Shown here piece by piece: positions 10,819-22,748 of a DNA stretch of 64,000 bases. The notes below the pieces were generated by a model that was not told where the DNA came from, did not search any database, and saw only the letters and a program-made list of their open reading frames with translations. Origin of the DNA: Charina bottae (taxonomy: Eukaryota; Chordata; Lepidosauria; Squamata; Charinaidae); contig JALMGJ010000003.1 in NCBI GenBank assembly GCA_023362775.1, positions 48,987,916 to 49,051,915 on the forward strand. The letters run 5' to 3'. The first letter of the stretch is position 1; the number at the start of each line of letters is the position of its first letter. The position numbers and the translations under genes are program-made.

Positions 10819-11071
10819 TAGTCCAGACAAGAAGCACAAACCATGAGTACTAACACTGCCTTTATTGTAAGGTTGCAGTAATAGAATCTTGCAAGTCTGA
10901 AAGCACTTCACCCCCGTTTACTTTTACTTTCCAGAAAACTAGGGAGGGTCCCTTCTGACACGCTTCCCACGCCATTTTTCCTTCTGTGGGCTGAGATACC
11001 TTTTGCATGACGGTTGTCTAGGCTGCGGTTCTTCCACCTGTCTCCCAAGGTCATTCCCACAGACAATTACA
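10819..11071 (-). mobile_element. LTR-like repeat, full copy, minus-strand arm of a foldback
   Basis: The inverted counterpart of 10615-10805. By eye the two agree at most positions along the shared 190 bases. On the minus strand it starts TGTAATTGTCTGTGGGAATG, contains CTTACAATAAAGGCAGTG near its end, and finishes CTTGTCTGGACTA. Together with its neighbour it forms a near-perfect hairpin with a short loop. Confidence 0.65.
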
Positions 11072-11436
11072 GAAACTCAGCAACCTGCCAACAGAAGAAA
11101 ATAGGAATCTCATTTTCCATGGACAGTTTGCTGCACCTCTATGCTGAGTAAGAGGTACAGATGTGTGCAGATAGGCTTTTGCTGTTCTTACCTGGGTTTT
11201 GACCTACCCAGGGATGTCATAAGCCCTCTGGATGGTTACCCCTGAAGGGATAAGACTTTCAGTTTAATCAGTGTTCTTTAACCATGGATGGAGCTGTGAT
11301 TAGTCTGTCTTCCAATTAAGTTTGAATATGGTTTTTCAAAAAGTGTTTGTAGGAGAAGTTGTAAAATAGGCATATCAGAACTGAAAAATAAAGAACCCCC
11401 ACCAAGCTCCCCTTCAAATACAGGTTCATATACATA
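11072..11436. other. No recognised gene or repeat
   Basis: Nothing recognised between the LTR-like foldback and the Bov-B fragment. Confidence 0.5.
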
Positions 11437-11937
11437 TTTGATAAAATAGTTAAGAGCAGAGACATCACACTGACAACAAAGGTCCGCATAGTTAAAGCAA
11501 TGGTATTCCCCGTAGTAACCTATGGCTGCAAGAGCTGGACCATAAGGAAGGCTGAGCGAAGGAAGATAGATGCTTTTGAACTGTGGTGTTGGAGGAGAAT
11601 TCTGAGAGTGCCTTGGACTGCAAGAAGATCAAACCAGTCCATATTCCAGGAAATAAAGCCAGGCTGCTCACTTGAGGGAATGATATTAAAGGCAAAACTG
11701 AAGTACTTTGGCCACATAATGAGAAGACAGGATACCCTGGAGAAGAAGCTGATGCTAGGGAAAGTGGAAGGCAAAAGGAGGAGGGGCTGACCAAGGGCAA
11801 GATGGATGGATGATATTCTGGAGGTGACAGACTCAACCATGGGGGAGCTGGGGATGTTGACGGCCGACAGGAAGCTCTGGCGTGGGCTGGTCCATGAAGT
11901 CACGAAGAGTCGGAAGCGGCCGAACGAATAAACAAAA
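11437..11937 (+). pseudogene. Bov-B LINE, 5'-truncated 3' end
   Basis: This is the last 500 bases of a Bov-B, aligned to about 55.94-56.44 kb of the full-length copy. The frame 11500-11790 encodes the ORF2 tail with MVFPVVTYGCKSW, WCWRRILRVPWTARRSNQ and KYFGHIMRRQD, and is cut by a stop at 11788. The normal arginine codon there has become TGA. It ends in GAACGAATAAACAAAA. 5' truncation is usual for LINE insertions. Confidence 0.93.
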
Positions 11938-13485
11938 TACATATGTGAAGTGCCCCTTCCCAACTTTGCAGCCCATGTCCTCCTAAAAATGTTAAGTGCT
12001 ACCCCAGGCCACCCTGAGGTTGCTCACCCTGACCTGAAATAATTACATTTCAAATATCTAAGATTAGAAAGATCTTCAATGAAGGGAAGGAGCATCAACG
12101 ATTATGATGAGGTTAGGGTATATAGCATGTAACAGCTCATGAATGTATTCCTGAGCAGCAGAAATCATTGGTAGGTCCTTGAATGGTTTGCGGTTTCAGC
12201 AGGTGTCTAACCCAACCCCTGGTTGATGCCAGGAAAAGGTAAAAAAGAAAGCTGAGTACCAAAACAGAAATATTTTGTCTCCCTTTCCTTTCCTTTTTTC
12301 TTGCACAATCAGAAATATTCAGAGAAAGGTACAAAATGAAACAATCATATTACATCCAAGTGAAACACTTCATGAACTGAAAGTGCATGGTTTCAATTAT
12401 TTGTGACATATGCCTAAAGGAGTACTCACATGAGTGAGAATCGCAGGCTGAAGTGCAAATGCTAAAGTCATGTATTCTGTGAAAATTATTTTATGAATGA
12501 CTAAATTCAGCTGAGTTTCAAGGGAAAGTTAGGTTTGCCAAGCATTTCTTATTGAATGCTGAATGATCCATTTTTATTTTATTTTTGCTACCCTTTTTTC
12601 CTCTGGGCCATAAAAGAGACAAAAGATGAAAACATTCAAGCTTGTAGTGCATCATTCTTTGGACATCTTTCATCTCTGCCTCTTGTTACGTAACAGTGAG
12701 ATGTGTTTACTTAGGCTTGCAACCTAACACCAGACGTTCTTTCCCAAACAGAGGTTTTTCTCATAAAATCCACTCAGCCCCTTCTTCTCAAGTTCTTCAT
12801 ACACTTTTCACAAGAAAAAAGAAATCATTCATATCCAACAAAGAGAGTCTTGAATTCTTTAGATATTTTTCATTATAAGCTTCTGGCATCGTTATGAATT
12901 TCAGCTCATGTTACATGCCTGATCTCCCTTCTTTCATCTAGTAAAAATGGATTATTTCATTATTATCCTGGAACCATTACTGTTCACAGAAATCAGGTCT
13001 GTGTATGAACAATTCCTTTCCCGCTCTATTACTAAAATCCCAGGGTTGTTATAAACTCAGCTTAAACTTTTCTTGGTAAGAATACCATGGTAGATAACTT
13101 TCCCAAATGGTTTTTTGCACTAACAACAACACATCTTACAATATGAATGATACAGAATACTGAAATGACTGTTTTCTACATTTATAGAACTTTTAAGATT
13201 CAAATGTGGAAAGACACCAGCTTTTAGTACTGTATTTGATAGCATGAATTAGCAGAAGTATGCAGATTCAGTTGTATAATGTCATAAAGGAAGCTTCCTA
13301 TCTCCCCCTGGCTCCTCAAGAACTTGGACGGCTCTAAAGGAGTAGTGTACAGTAGCAGAAGTCGTGGGTGGATTTCAAGGCAAAAATAATAGCATGATTT
13401 GTAGTGCTGAAGTTTAAAGTCTTGGAGAATAGGGGCCAAATTATATATTACATTATTTGCATTTGAGTTTGCATTTATTAAGAAC
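11938..13485. other. No recognised gene or repeat
   Basis: About 1.5 kb of AT-rich DNA. The short frames at 12137-12334, 12696-12878 and 13224-13439 have no recognisable domain. Confidence 0.5.
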
Positions 13486-13493
13486 TTCTAAAG

Positions 13494-13761
13494 CATAGCT
13501 TTCCAAACTGTGTGTCGCAACACTTTAGTGTGTCATGACAAAACCCAGAAGTGGTGATGGCACATTGTCGCCGCCCCTGCGGCGGTGGCAGGTGTGGTGG
13601 CAGCGGCAGCGGCGCGCCACCAGCGCTTCTGGGTTTTAGCAGAAAACACGAGGCCGCAGCTGCTGCCACCGCCGCCGTGCATACTGCTGCCACGCGTGCA
13701 CCCCTGCGCCGCCGCTGCCGCCGTTTGTGTGTCGCCAACGGCGGGAGTTTGGAAAGCACTG
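13494..13761. mobile_element. hAT-type MITE, CpG-rich
   Basis: The termini are CATAGCTTTCCAAACTGTG on the left and GTTTGGAAAGCACTG on the right, matching the inverted-repeat consensus CAG(A/G)GCTTTCCAAA of the copies at 16.6, 17.0 and 24.3 kb. Target duplications are TTCTAAAG (13486-13493) and TTCTACAG (13762-13769), 7 of 8 identical, which fits hAT. The interior is GC- and CpG-rich (runs of GCC/GCG words) and encodes nothing credible. Confidence 0.85.
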
Positions 13762-13769
13762 TTCTACAG

Positions 13770-14660
13770 TAAACATCTCCAGCCCTGATCCAAATCCAAT
13801 TCCAAGGCCAAAGAAGATAAAAGGGGAAAGAAGATAGTTGCAAAATTTTAAGAGCCCATGGAAATGAAGAGGAAAAGTAACCTGTATTGTATTTTTTAAA
13901 AATGGGAAACACACTTTAAAAATAAATTTACAATTTTTCATAATCTAGTAGCTGCAAATAACAGTGACAACAACAATTTGTTAAAAATCTGATATGTATC
14001 CTGATTATGAACTAGTACTAATTAACTGAAGCTGGATTTTAAAGACATTTTAAATATGCAACCAATCATAAACAACGTGTTTAGATGGTCAGATGTATTA
14101 GTGTATGGTTGGGGAGAGGGGAGGGAATCAAAACATACTTCTATAAGTAACCTCAATATGTTGACTAGGAAAAGAACAACACCTGAGCTGATGAAAAAAA
14201 ATATGTCATTAGACATTTTCCAAACAACTTTTTGAGAGCGTCCTTCAAATGATGTGGGAGAAGTTCTTCAAGTTAAAGAAGGCTATCACAGGAAATTTGG
14301 ATCTTCAGACTTGCGTTCTCAAACATTTTGTTATCTATATGTATATGATATGTTGGGACATGTAGGAATAGTTACAACCAGTAATCAAGTGGTGAAAATA
14401 TAGCAGTCATATTTGCTCTGCTAACCATGAAGCTATCACGGTAAGAAAAATCCGTGTTAAAGAAATCAGAATATTTCACTTGGCATATGTACATACGTAA
14501 CCCTTCCCTCCATTATTCAGCTCTAAATAACTTTACCAGCAATGGATACTGATTTCTCCCATTATTAAACTGAATGATCCATTTTCTACTTTCTACTTTC
14601 TATTTTTTCCTTTTTCTTCTTACATTCACACAGCCTCTCTTTCTGTGTATATTAAAACAA
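13770..14660. other. No recognised gene or repeat
   Basis: AT-rich unassigned DNA. Confidence 0.5.
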
Positions 14661-14662
14661 TA

Positions 14663-14665
14663 ACA

Positions 14666-14708
<43 letters not shown>

Positions 14709-14712
14709 AAAT
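14663..14712 (+). repeat. (AAAT)n microsatellite
   Basis: About 11 tetranucleotide units of AATA/AAAT. Confidence 0.95.
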
Positions 14713-15890
14713 AAGAACCCAAACTAATTCAGTGTAATAGAAGAACAAACATTTTAGTGAGATGTAAGCTCACTCTCCTCCATGGTGAAACATTCCCAAA
14801 TCAGGCTGAATTGCTCCTGAAAGAGCAAAGACTATTTAAGCTTTATAAATGCTGTTTATAAATGCTGTCTTCTAAAAAAAAAACCCAAACCCACTCTACA
14901 TAAATGTTTCATGTCTCTCCTTAGTGGTGCATGGGCCCCAAACATTTAGCTGTGAGGGTGTTTATATTTGTGGAACTCTCTTGAACATTTGCTGTGGATT
15001 TCCAACAGCTGCTACACCGAACCACTGGGAATAGTAAGATCATGAATATTCAGGTGTAGTGACTGGAATGAACAGCCGTTAATAGAATAAATGCCTAAAC
15101 AGTTGTGTAAGGCTTATTAAGACCTATTGGGGCTGAGATAATACATTTCCTTCCTGACATGTTTCAACAAAATGTAGCTGAAACATTTTGGATCATCTCT
15201 TCAAAAATGATGGGGAGATAAAAAAAAAGGTAATTTTGTACAATACTACAATGGAACACCTGGAAATCTTGGCAAAAGATTGAGATTTGGCAGATAGGTT
15301 TTCTACATGCTAGCTCATCCTCCCTTTAAAATGACTGCTCAGTCTATTCGGTAAATTGTAAGGAATGTCTAATTCATGTACAGTCTAGAAGGGATATTTC
15401 TGATATTTAGATGAGAACAACGACTAGATGCCTTTTTTAGCTTCTCAGATTCTGTGAAATATACCCTAGAAGGGTATCTTTCATGGAAAAGGCAATGTAG
15501 GATCGAAAGTCTCAAGGAAACAAACAAACAGGCAAAAATGAAACAGCCACAGCTGTTTGAGAAGAGCCCCATCTTGCTTTATGGTCTTTCCTAAATGTGG
15601 TTAGAGCTGTGCTCTTATTATCTGCCTTCCATTCCTTTTGCTCTGGACAGAAACAAGAGCCAAGAAAGTGGCAGAGAATAGATTTAGTGGCTATATTGTA
15701 AGCTGAATTCAGTAGTTGATGAGCAAATCATATGAGAGGGCGCTGCGGCAGCTCTACAAATAAATGGGTGCTACATTCTCCAACAAGGTCAGTTCCCATG
15801 TGACGCATAGTGGATGAGTTTTTGTGTTTTGGCTGAAATTACAGTTTTGATACTAGTCATGCAAGCAATGGTGCTTTTTGCAAGAAAGAG
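14713..15890. other. No recognised gene or repeat
   Basis: AT-rich unassigned DNA. The minus-strand frame 15369-15572 (67 codons) shows no family resemblance. Confidence 0.5.
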
Positions 15891-15892
15891 AA

Positions 15893-15990
15893 TACATGCA
15901 CACACACTCATATATTATATGCACATATACATACACACATGTACTTACAAACACACAGATACACACGAACACAACACATGCACACAGAGA
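15893..15990 (+). repeat. CA-rich imperfect microsatellite
   Basis: ACACAC and ATACAC words dominate about 100 bases, with frequent interruptions. Confidence 0.8.
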
Positions 15991-16601
15991 TACCTCTGAC
16001 TAGTGAGGTGATCCAGAACAACCAGGAATCACTTCGTGAATGTGATGGTAGTATATAGCCAGATAGATTTAAATGATGAAACTTCCTAGATTAAATGATC
16101 CTATTTAATGAGAAGCCATTTAGTTAACAGGATGGTAACCAAATAACATAGATACAGTCAGGTTTGGCTGAATGATATAATTTTAAAAAGGCAGTTGAAA
16201 ACATTTGAGACTGAGAATAAAATATTGGTGTAATTCTGAGGAAACTGTATTTATTTTATTTACGTCAACACTGCTGGACCACCCTGCCTGCCACTAAAGT
16301 ATCAGAAGTAGCATAGAAAGAGAAAATATTTAATTGCATTGCAATTATATAAATCAGTGCTTTGCAAACTGCCGCTGTTGGTGACACACCAATGGCGGCA
16401 GCGGTGGCGGTGCGGGGGCGCATGCGGTGGTGGGGGTGCGTGTGGCGGGGGCGCAGGGGCACGGGCGGCAGTGGGGGTGTGTGTGGTGGTGGCGGCAGCG
16501 GTGGCAGCCTCGTGTTTTCCGCTAAAACGCGGAAATGCCCCTGCACCGCCGCCATGCACGCCCCCGCCGCCGCTTCCGGGTTGTTTTGCGACACACTAAA
16601 C

Positions 16602-16964
16602 CAGAGCTTTCCAAACTGTGTGTCGTGACACAAAAGTGTGTCGCCACACACAGCGTGGTGTGTCGCCACACCACCCGGAAGTGGCGGCGCGCGCGTGCAC
16701 GGCGGCCGCCATGCATGCGCGTGCCGCCGCACGCCCCCCGCGCCGCCGCACGCCCCCGCGCCGCCCCCGTGCACGCGCCACCGCAGGCCCCCTTGTGCCG
16801 CCACCGTGCGCGCACGCTGCCGCACGCCCCCGTGCCACCACCGTGCACGCGTGCCACCGCATGCCCCCCGCACCGCCACCATGCGCGCGCCCCTCCGCAC
16901 GCCCCCCCATGCCGCTGCCGCCGCCGCTGGCGTGTCGCCAGCGGCGGCACTTTGGAAAGCCCTG
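16602..16964. mobile_element. Nested hAT MITE, copy A
   Basis: Termini CAGAGCTTTCCAAACTG and CTTTGGAAAGCCCTG are inverted repeats. The 8-bp target duplication CACTAAAC is perfect (16594-16601 and 16965-16972). Length 363 bp. The interior consists of GCC, GCAC and GTGC words rich in CpG. It is non-autonomous. Confidence 0.92.
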
Positions 16965-16993
16965 CACTAAACTTGTGTTGCGACACACTAAAG

Positions 16994-17346
16994 CAGGGCT
17001 TTCCAAAGTGCCGCTGCTGGCGACACACCAGTGGTGGCGGCGGCGGCAGCACTGCGGCGGTGCGCGCATGCACGGCAGCACTGCGGCGGTGCGCGCATGC
17101 ACGGCGGCGGTGCAGGGGTCGCGCTCACGGTGGCGGCGCGGGGGGCGTATGGTGGCGCACGCGTGCACGGTGGTGGCGGCAGCGGCGGCAGCCTCCGCTA
17201 AAACGCGGAAGCACTGATACCGCGCTGCTGCTGATGCCGCCACCGCCGTGCACATGCACACCGCCGCTTCCGGGTGGTGTGGCAACACACCACGCTGTGT
17301 GTGGCGACACACTTTTGTGTCACGACACACAGTTTGGAAAGCTCTG
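16994..17346. mobile_element. Nested hAT MITE, copy B
   Basis: Termini CAGGGCTTTCCAAAGTG and GTTTGGAAAGCTCTG are inverted repeats. The 8-bp target duplication CACTAAAG is perfect (16986-16993 and 17347-17354). Length 353 bp. It lies in the opposite orientation to copy A: the GTGTGTCG(C/T)(C/G)ACAC motif is at its right end instead of its left. Confidence 0.92.
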
Positions 17347-17391
17347 CACTAAAGTGTTGCGACACACAGTTTGGAAAGCTATGTTATAAAT

Positions 17392-18620
17392 AGACACTTT
17401 TTTTTACAAATAAGCTTAATATTTAAAAAACAGTTATAAAGAAGCTATTCAAAACTTTTTTTAAAAAAATAAGTTTTAACCATGTCTGCAATACTGGCCA
17501 AACTATGTATATTTTTACATATGGGGAACCATCTCTTTCCAATTATTCTTGCTGTGTTGCTGTTTTCTCTGGTCCAGTTATTGTCAGTATAAAGCATAGC
17601 TCTCCAAAGGATCTGGAATGTAATTGGTTTTGCAGAACTGGAAGAGAGAGTTTTGTACAAAGGTCTTGTTAAAATTACTTCTCCCAAAATGCAATTTTTA
17701 CTAGCTTCAGTGTAACTGTGCACAGACTTTGTTTCAAATAATATATTAGCTTGCACAAACCCTTGTTCCATACATTTAATGGTTTAGGTTTCTGCTGCAG
17801 TAACCTTTCACTTAGGTTAAAAGTTTCCTTACAGTGATCAAAATAGCACTGCTTTGCTTCAACTGCAAGTTGGTTAACTGTTGTAAGACAACTGGACTTG
17901 TATATGTCATCTTACATGATGCTGCCCAATACAGCTTTGCTATGGTACATAGTGAGTGTACAATGAGAATTTCTCCATTTTCAAATCCAAATACGGTAAT
18001 ATTACATCTGTTTTTATCTGTTACCCACTGTCAGTTTTAATGAACTAAACTGACAACATGTTTTCCAACATCAGATTCACACTGGTTAATCCTGTGAACC
18101 CCTAGGAAATCTCAATTTTCTGGTCCAATCTAACAGTGCAATTAAGCATGTGGTCATTTTAGGTGGACATATAAAACAATATGTAACAAATAAAATAGCT
18201 TGCAACCCAGAAATACAAGTTGGAATGTCTTATAACACTACAGAGAATACTGGACAGAATTCTTGGATAACTGTGTAAGTACAGTGTGAAAGTCCTGCTT
18301 CACTCTCTGACTTCACAAAGCATCTGTGAGCATACAGTATATGGGTCATGATCTACTGTAACCTGTAAATCCATAATGCCAAATTGTACTTTATCTTTTC
18401 AGGATCTATCAGTTAAAGTTAATTTTACCAGCTTAATATAAAAAAATAGCTAGGTTTCCACATTGCATTAAGATGTGTTTGTTAAGGCCTAAATTAAAAC
18501 CAGAAAATCACCACAGCATGATTTATTTAATTGTGGTACACTAGTAGAATGTAGGTGCTATTTCCTCATAGCTGCCAAGATCATTGCAGAAACTATGTTC
18601 AACTCTGAACAGTTGTAGTC
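17392..18620. other. No recognised gene or repeat
   Basis: AT-rich unassigned DNA. The 108-codon minus-strand frame at 17445-17771 has no recognisable domain. Confidence 0.5.
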
Positions 18621-18624
18621 TAAT

Positions 18625-18666
<42 letters not shown>
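18625..18666 (+). repeat. (AAGC)n microsatellite
   Basis: About 10 perfect GCAA units. Confidence 0.95.
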
Positions 18667-20280
18667 TTTCTAGGTTAATGTGTAGGGCCAACTTGATACT
18701 GATGTACAGAAGCCACCATTTTGTCCTGTCCATGTTCGGAATTGTTAGAGTAGTGGATGATATGGTGTAGTTTTAGCTGCAGAAACTATTATCATTTTAC
18801 TAAGCACTACAGATGCTCCTCAAATACCTGCACATCTTTATGTTTCTCAGTAATTGTAAACAGATACTGTTTATACCTTTATACCTTTGGGAAAAAAAAC
18901 AACTCAACTAGAAATCATTTGAAAAGATATAAATGTAGATAAACAGCAACCCCGGTTTCTCTTCTCCAACCTCTGATATTACTGGAACTAAATAATTCAT
19001 TCTGATGTGGGATGCTTGAACAATTAATCTCTGAATTCAAAGCAAACTAATTGACCAGTATTACTGGATTAGTGGACAAGATTCTTAGTAATCGATCTGT
19101 TTTTGTATTTCTCAAATGCTCCAATGCTGTTTTTTTAAAAAAGTAATATGTATTTTTCAGGGATAGTAATATTGGGGGGTGGGATATATTCAGAAGTACA
19201 TTGAATATATTGTACGGGGCTATGTTTAAAATATGTATATAAGTACAAATTTTAATGTGATTTTTAAATAAAACCAATGATGGATTGATACAGTATAGTT
19301 TGGCTTTGTCAATGAAGTAATGTGAAAGTGACATTAATCAAAAATAGATCAGATATAATCTAGACTGATATTTGTTGATTCATATTTTGAAGTACAAGCT
19401 AAATTCCACAGATCAATGGGACAAAATATGAAATTGTGTCCTGGATTATAGACCATAACACTTCTTTGATCATAACTGATGTCTGGATAATATCTATAAG
19501 TATCTAGGTGAAATCATAGGAGTGCTATTAGATAAAAATGGTGCCAGAAACAAGAATTTAAGGGTCTGGTGCCTGCCAAGACCTTCAAGAGATTCCCACA
19601 CCAACAAAATAATAGTTTCTAAAAAATCACTGAAATTTTATGCAATTACAAAACCTTTTTTTAAATGTGAGATCTCAAAAATCATATGATCTTTAAGATA
19701 AAATACTATAATCTTATATAATCTCACTGAAATAATGAGATTTTGAATGAAATTCTGGGTTCTGGTCCATTGCACAAAATTGCTTGGGGGACTTGAAAAG
19801 TTGACCCTTGACTATTATTAACAAGTTCCTCCCCCCCCCCAACTTTTCTTCTTCCCTTTCTCCTTCTCCTTCTCACTTATATTACAATTTTCTAGCCACA
19901 GGGCACCCAACAACTTTTAAAACAATTATGTTTCACCATTCCCCTTAAGATAGTAGAGGATATCAGTACATGCATTTTGATACAGTGGGTTAGTTGGAAA
20001 GATTTTGTCGTGGATTAAGTAATTCAGAAAGCTTTGGGGCTGAGTGGGAATTTGATCCTTCATATTCTTAGTCCAAGTCCAGTCCTCCAAATCCATTATT
20101 CCACACTTCATCTTCAGAAAGGTTAAAATAGGATGATGACAGTATATAGACAGCTTTGCAAGTTAGTAGCCAAATAGACTATCATCATTATGGGATGCAA
20201 AATGATATGTGTCACCCCTTTTGGGTCCTTCTGACTAATAACAGTTCATATTAACTCAGTGGTACAAACTATATGGCATG
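18667..20280. other. No recognised gene or repeat
   Basis: AT-rich DNA. A poly-C run lies near 19830. The 95-codon minus-strand frame at 19047-19334 resembles nothing I know. Confidence 0.5.
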
Positions 20281-20289
20281 TGCAAAATT

Positions 20290-20370
20290 ATAATTATTTA
20301 CTTAATTTATTATTTTAATTTTGAGGCCGCCAACTCCACAGTGACTCTGGGAGGCTTACAATTAAAAAAT
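20290..20370 (-). mobile_element. L2/CR1-type LINE 3' end remnant
   Basis: The minus strand reads AATTGTAAGCCTCCCAGAG, then TTGGCGGCCTCAAAATTAAA. This has the layout of the L2-type termini elsewhere in the window (a TGTAAGCC start, a GGCGGC motif and an A/T-rich tail). Confidence 0.5.
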
Positions 20371-21383
20371 TGAAAGAAATGTAAAAGAAAACAACATATA
20401 GTAGAGAAAAATAATACAAGAAATATATAGTACTATATATTTAGACATATATTTCAGACATATGTCTACAGCATACTAGTTTTCCTTGCTTCTTTAAGTT
20501 GCGTGAATTGTATCAGATGTATTGACTTCTTAATATATGCATCATACTGAGGATATCAGCAATCTGCATTAAACCCATTCAGAATGCAAAAATTACTCAC
20601 TATTTCCCTCCTTGGTCTCCCTCCTTCCCTCCCTCTTCATACCTTTTCATTCATCTATGACTTAGTTATTAATATAAGAACCAAATCTGTTTCGGAAATG
20701 TCTATGTCATGGTTGCACTGGTAGAGGAAACAGCAGATGGAATAAATTAATTAGTCAAAGCCTGTTTAAAAAGAAAGACATTTCTGTGCCCAGCTGCCAG
20801 AGGGCAGAGAAAAAGAACACTTACAGAAGTTAACAGACTTCTTGTTAACTTATCACAACTTATTTGCTTATCAAATTGTACCTCACCTTCCTCAACACCA
20901 TCAGGCTTTACATGAAAACAAAAGGCCTAGAAAGTACCTGATTTGGAGATGTCTGATTTTTAGTTAGTTTATTTTGTATTGAGCTATTCTTCACAAATAC
21001 TTTGTGGTACCCTTTCATGACACTCTGAAGATTAAAAATTTTTTGCACCAAATACTTCTGACACCAAGAGTAGGTCAAAATTATAATGTTCCTGAACAGT
21101 TTGCCCCGTTCAGACAAACTGAGAGCAAAACAGTATTCTCAGAAAAAGCTTTCCCCTAGTGGGCATTCCAAAAAATAAACAATCAGGGAAGCACTAATAT
21201 GCAATAATAAAGCCTCCAGATATATGGGAATATATGTTTGGAAAAAATCATACATTATTAAATGTTTACGAAAAATTCCTACTGAACGGAGAGTACCAAG
21301 CCAGCCACGTTATTTTGTAAGGCAGGAAATCCCTCAAACATCCCTGGCAACAAAATATGAAATAATAACAAATTATACAAGTA
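20371..21383. other. No recognised gene or repeat
   Basis: AT-rich unassigned DNA. Confidence 0.5.
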
Positions 21384-21814
21384 CAAGTAGCATTTACTTA
21401 CCAACCGCAATTGGGACCAGCAACTCTGTTGCTAAGCGACGCGGTCATAAAGTGAAACATCACATGACCATGCTGACTTACAATGTCAGTTCTGGGTTCG
21501 GTCATTAAGCAAATCACCTGCGATCGTTAAGCGTGCTGTTATGTGACCACAACTTGTGACTTCCTGCCAGCTTCCCCATTAACTTTGCTTGTCAGAAGCC
21601 AACAGGGAAGGTTGCAAATGGAGATTATATGACTGTGGGTCGCTGTGACCATCGTAAATGTGCACCAGTTGCCAAGCGCCCGAATCACGATCATGTGACC
21701 ATGGGGATGCTGCAATGGCTACAACTTCGAGGACTGGTCATAAATCTCCTTTTTCAGTGCTGCCATAACGTCAAACGGTCACTAAACAAGCGGCTGGTAG
21801 GCGAGGACTACCTG
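21384..21814. mobile_element. MITE with TA target site and degenerate terminal inverted repeats
   Basis: The right end GCGAGGACTACCTG is followed by TA, and the left end CAAGTAGCATTTACTTACC is preceded by TA. The rest of the ends are loosely inverted. Both arms carry GGTCA(T/C)(A/T)AA and CATGTGACCA words. The copy at 5.0 kb is the same family in opposite orientation. TA duplication would suit a Tc1/mariner-like family. No frame here encodes a transposase. Confidence 0.6.
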
Positions 21815-21816
21815 TA

Positions 21817-22520
21817 ATAATCTTCTGCTCTTTTATGACACCTCAGATCTGCCAGTTAAGTGATACCACCTCACTCTGCCCATTGGTATGGCTGGCCATA
21901 ATAAGATACGGCCTGGATCCAGAGTTGTGTTTTTTGGTTTAAGTCATCATTGGAAGGAGGGAGGGAAGAATTGAAAAAGATTGCTTTCTTCTTCCATTCG
22001 ATCTGTGAAAATGAATAAAACGGATGGAAGGAGTCCTTTCATTCACAAAAAGACATCCCTAAGGTCAAGCCAAAATATATTAAAATAGTAGAGATGAAAG
22101 TTAAGTATCACCATTTAAAATTAGGCTACGAGGTAAAAGCAAAACCCAATAATATTTTATATTTTTACTAGATAAAAATCCATGCAGAGTGAAATATATG
22201 GCATTTATCTCCACATGTTGTGTCAAATGGCACTGATTCTAGATACACTGAAAGCCCAACAGTATTATATGCCCATGTGTGCATTGAAGACTAGCATCAA
22301 ATGTGTGTTGATAATTTACTAAATAGATAATTTACTACCATGAGCACAATGATTTACTACCTGCATTGCAGATGAGCATAAGGGGAGGTCCAAATGTATA
22401 CATTAGCTCCCTATTCTGTATGCAGATTCATGATTTTGCCATGCTAACTGTCTTCTTTTAGACCGCTGGTGTATTCACATCCAGGTTGCCTAATTTTAAT
22501 AATAAGTAACAGTCACTTAA
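21817..22520. other. No recognised gene or repeat
   Basis: AT-rich unassigned DNA. Confidence 0.5.
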
Positions 22521-22521
22521 G

Positions 22522-22748
22522 TGAGCCAATTTGGTGTAGTGGTTAAGGCACCGGGCTAGAAACCGGGAGACTGTGAGTTCTAGTCCTGCCTAAGGCACAA
22601 AGGCAGCTGGGTGACCTTGGGCCAGTCACTCTCTCTAAGCCCCAGGCAGAAGGCAATGGCAAGCCACTTCTGAAAAACCTTGCCAAGAAAACTGCAGGGA
22701 CTTGTCCAGGCAGTTGCCAGGAGTCAAGACTGACTTGAAGGCACCCCC
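22522..22748 (+). mobile_element. tRNA-derived CORE/MIR-like SINE
   Basis: Well-preserved copy. Head TTTGGTGTAGTGGTTAAGGC, B-box region GAGTTCTAGTCCTGCC, core GTGACCTTGGGCCAGTCACT, body GGCAATGGCAAGCCACTTC and CTTGCCAAGAAAACTGCAG, end ACTGACTTGAAGGCAC. Same subtype as the copies at 0.36 and 62.8 kb. Confidence 0.88.

Larger units (their letters stand above)
16355..17383. mobile_element. Outer hAT MITE carrying two nested copies of its own family
   Basis: The outer element starts CAGTGCTTTGCAAACTG and ends GTTTGGAAAGCTATG. Flanks ATATAAAT (16347-16354) and TTATAAAT (17384-17391) agree at 7 of 8 bases, so the whole 1029 bp behaves as one insertion. Inside it sit two complete elements of the same family (16602-16964 and 16994-17346). 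The outer copy's own sequence is 16355-16601, the short piece 16973-16993, and 17355-17383. The interior is extremely GC- and CpG-rich, so all six frames look open. None of the long frames there resembles a protein. Confidence 0.85.

Noticed and set aside
11520..11963. 147-codon minus-strand frame
   Set aside because: Antisense of the Bov-B ORF tail; the same shadow occurs at 55992-56300.
16265..17389. Open frames of 110 to 284 codons on both strands
   Set aside because: Overlapping frames in all phases, made of histidine, arginine, alanine and proline, arise because GC-rich MITE sequence lacks stop codons. Element ends and target duplications explain the region.
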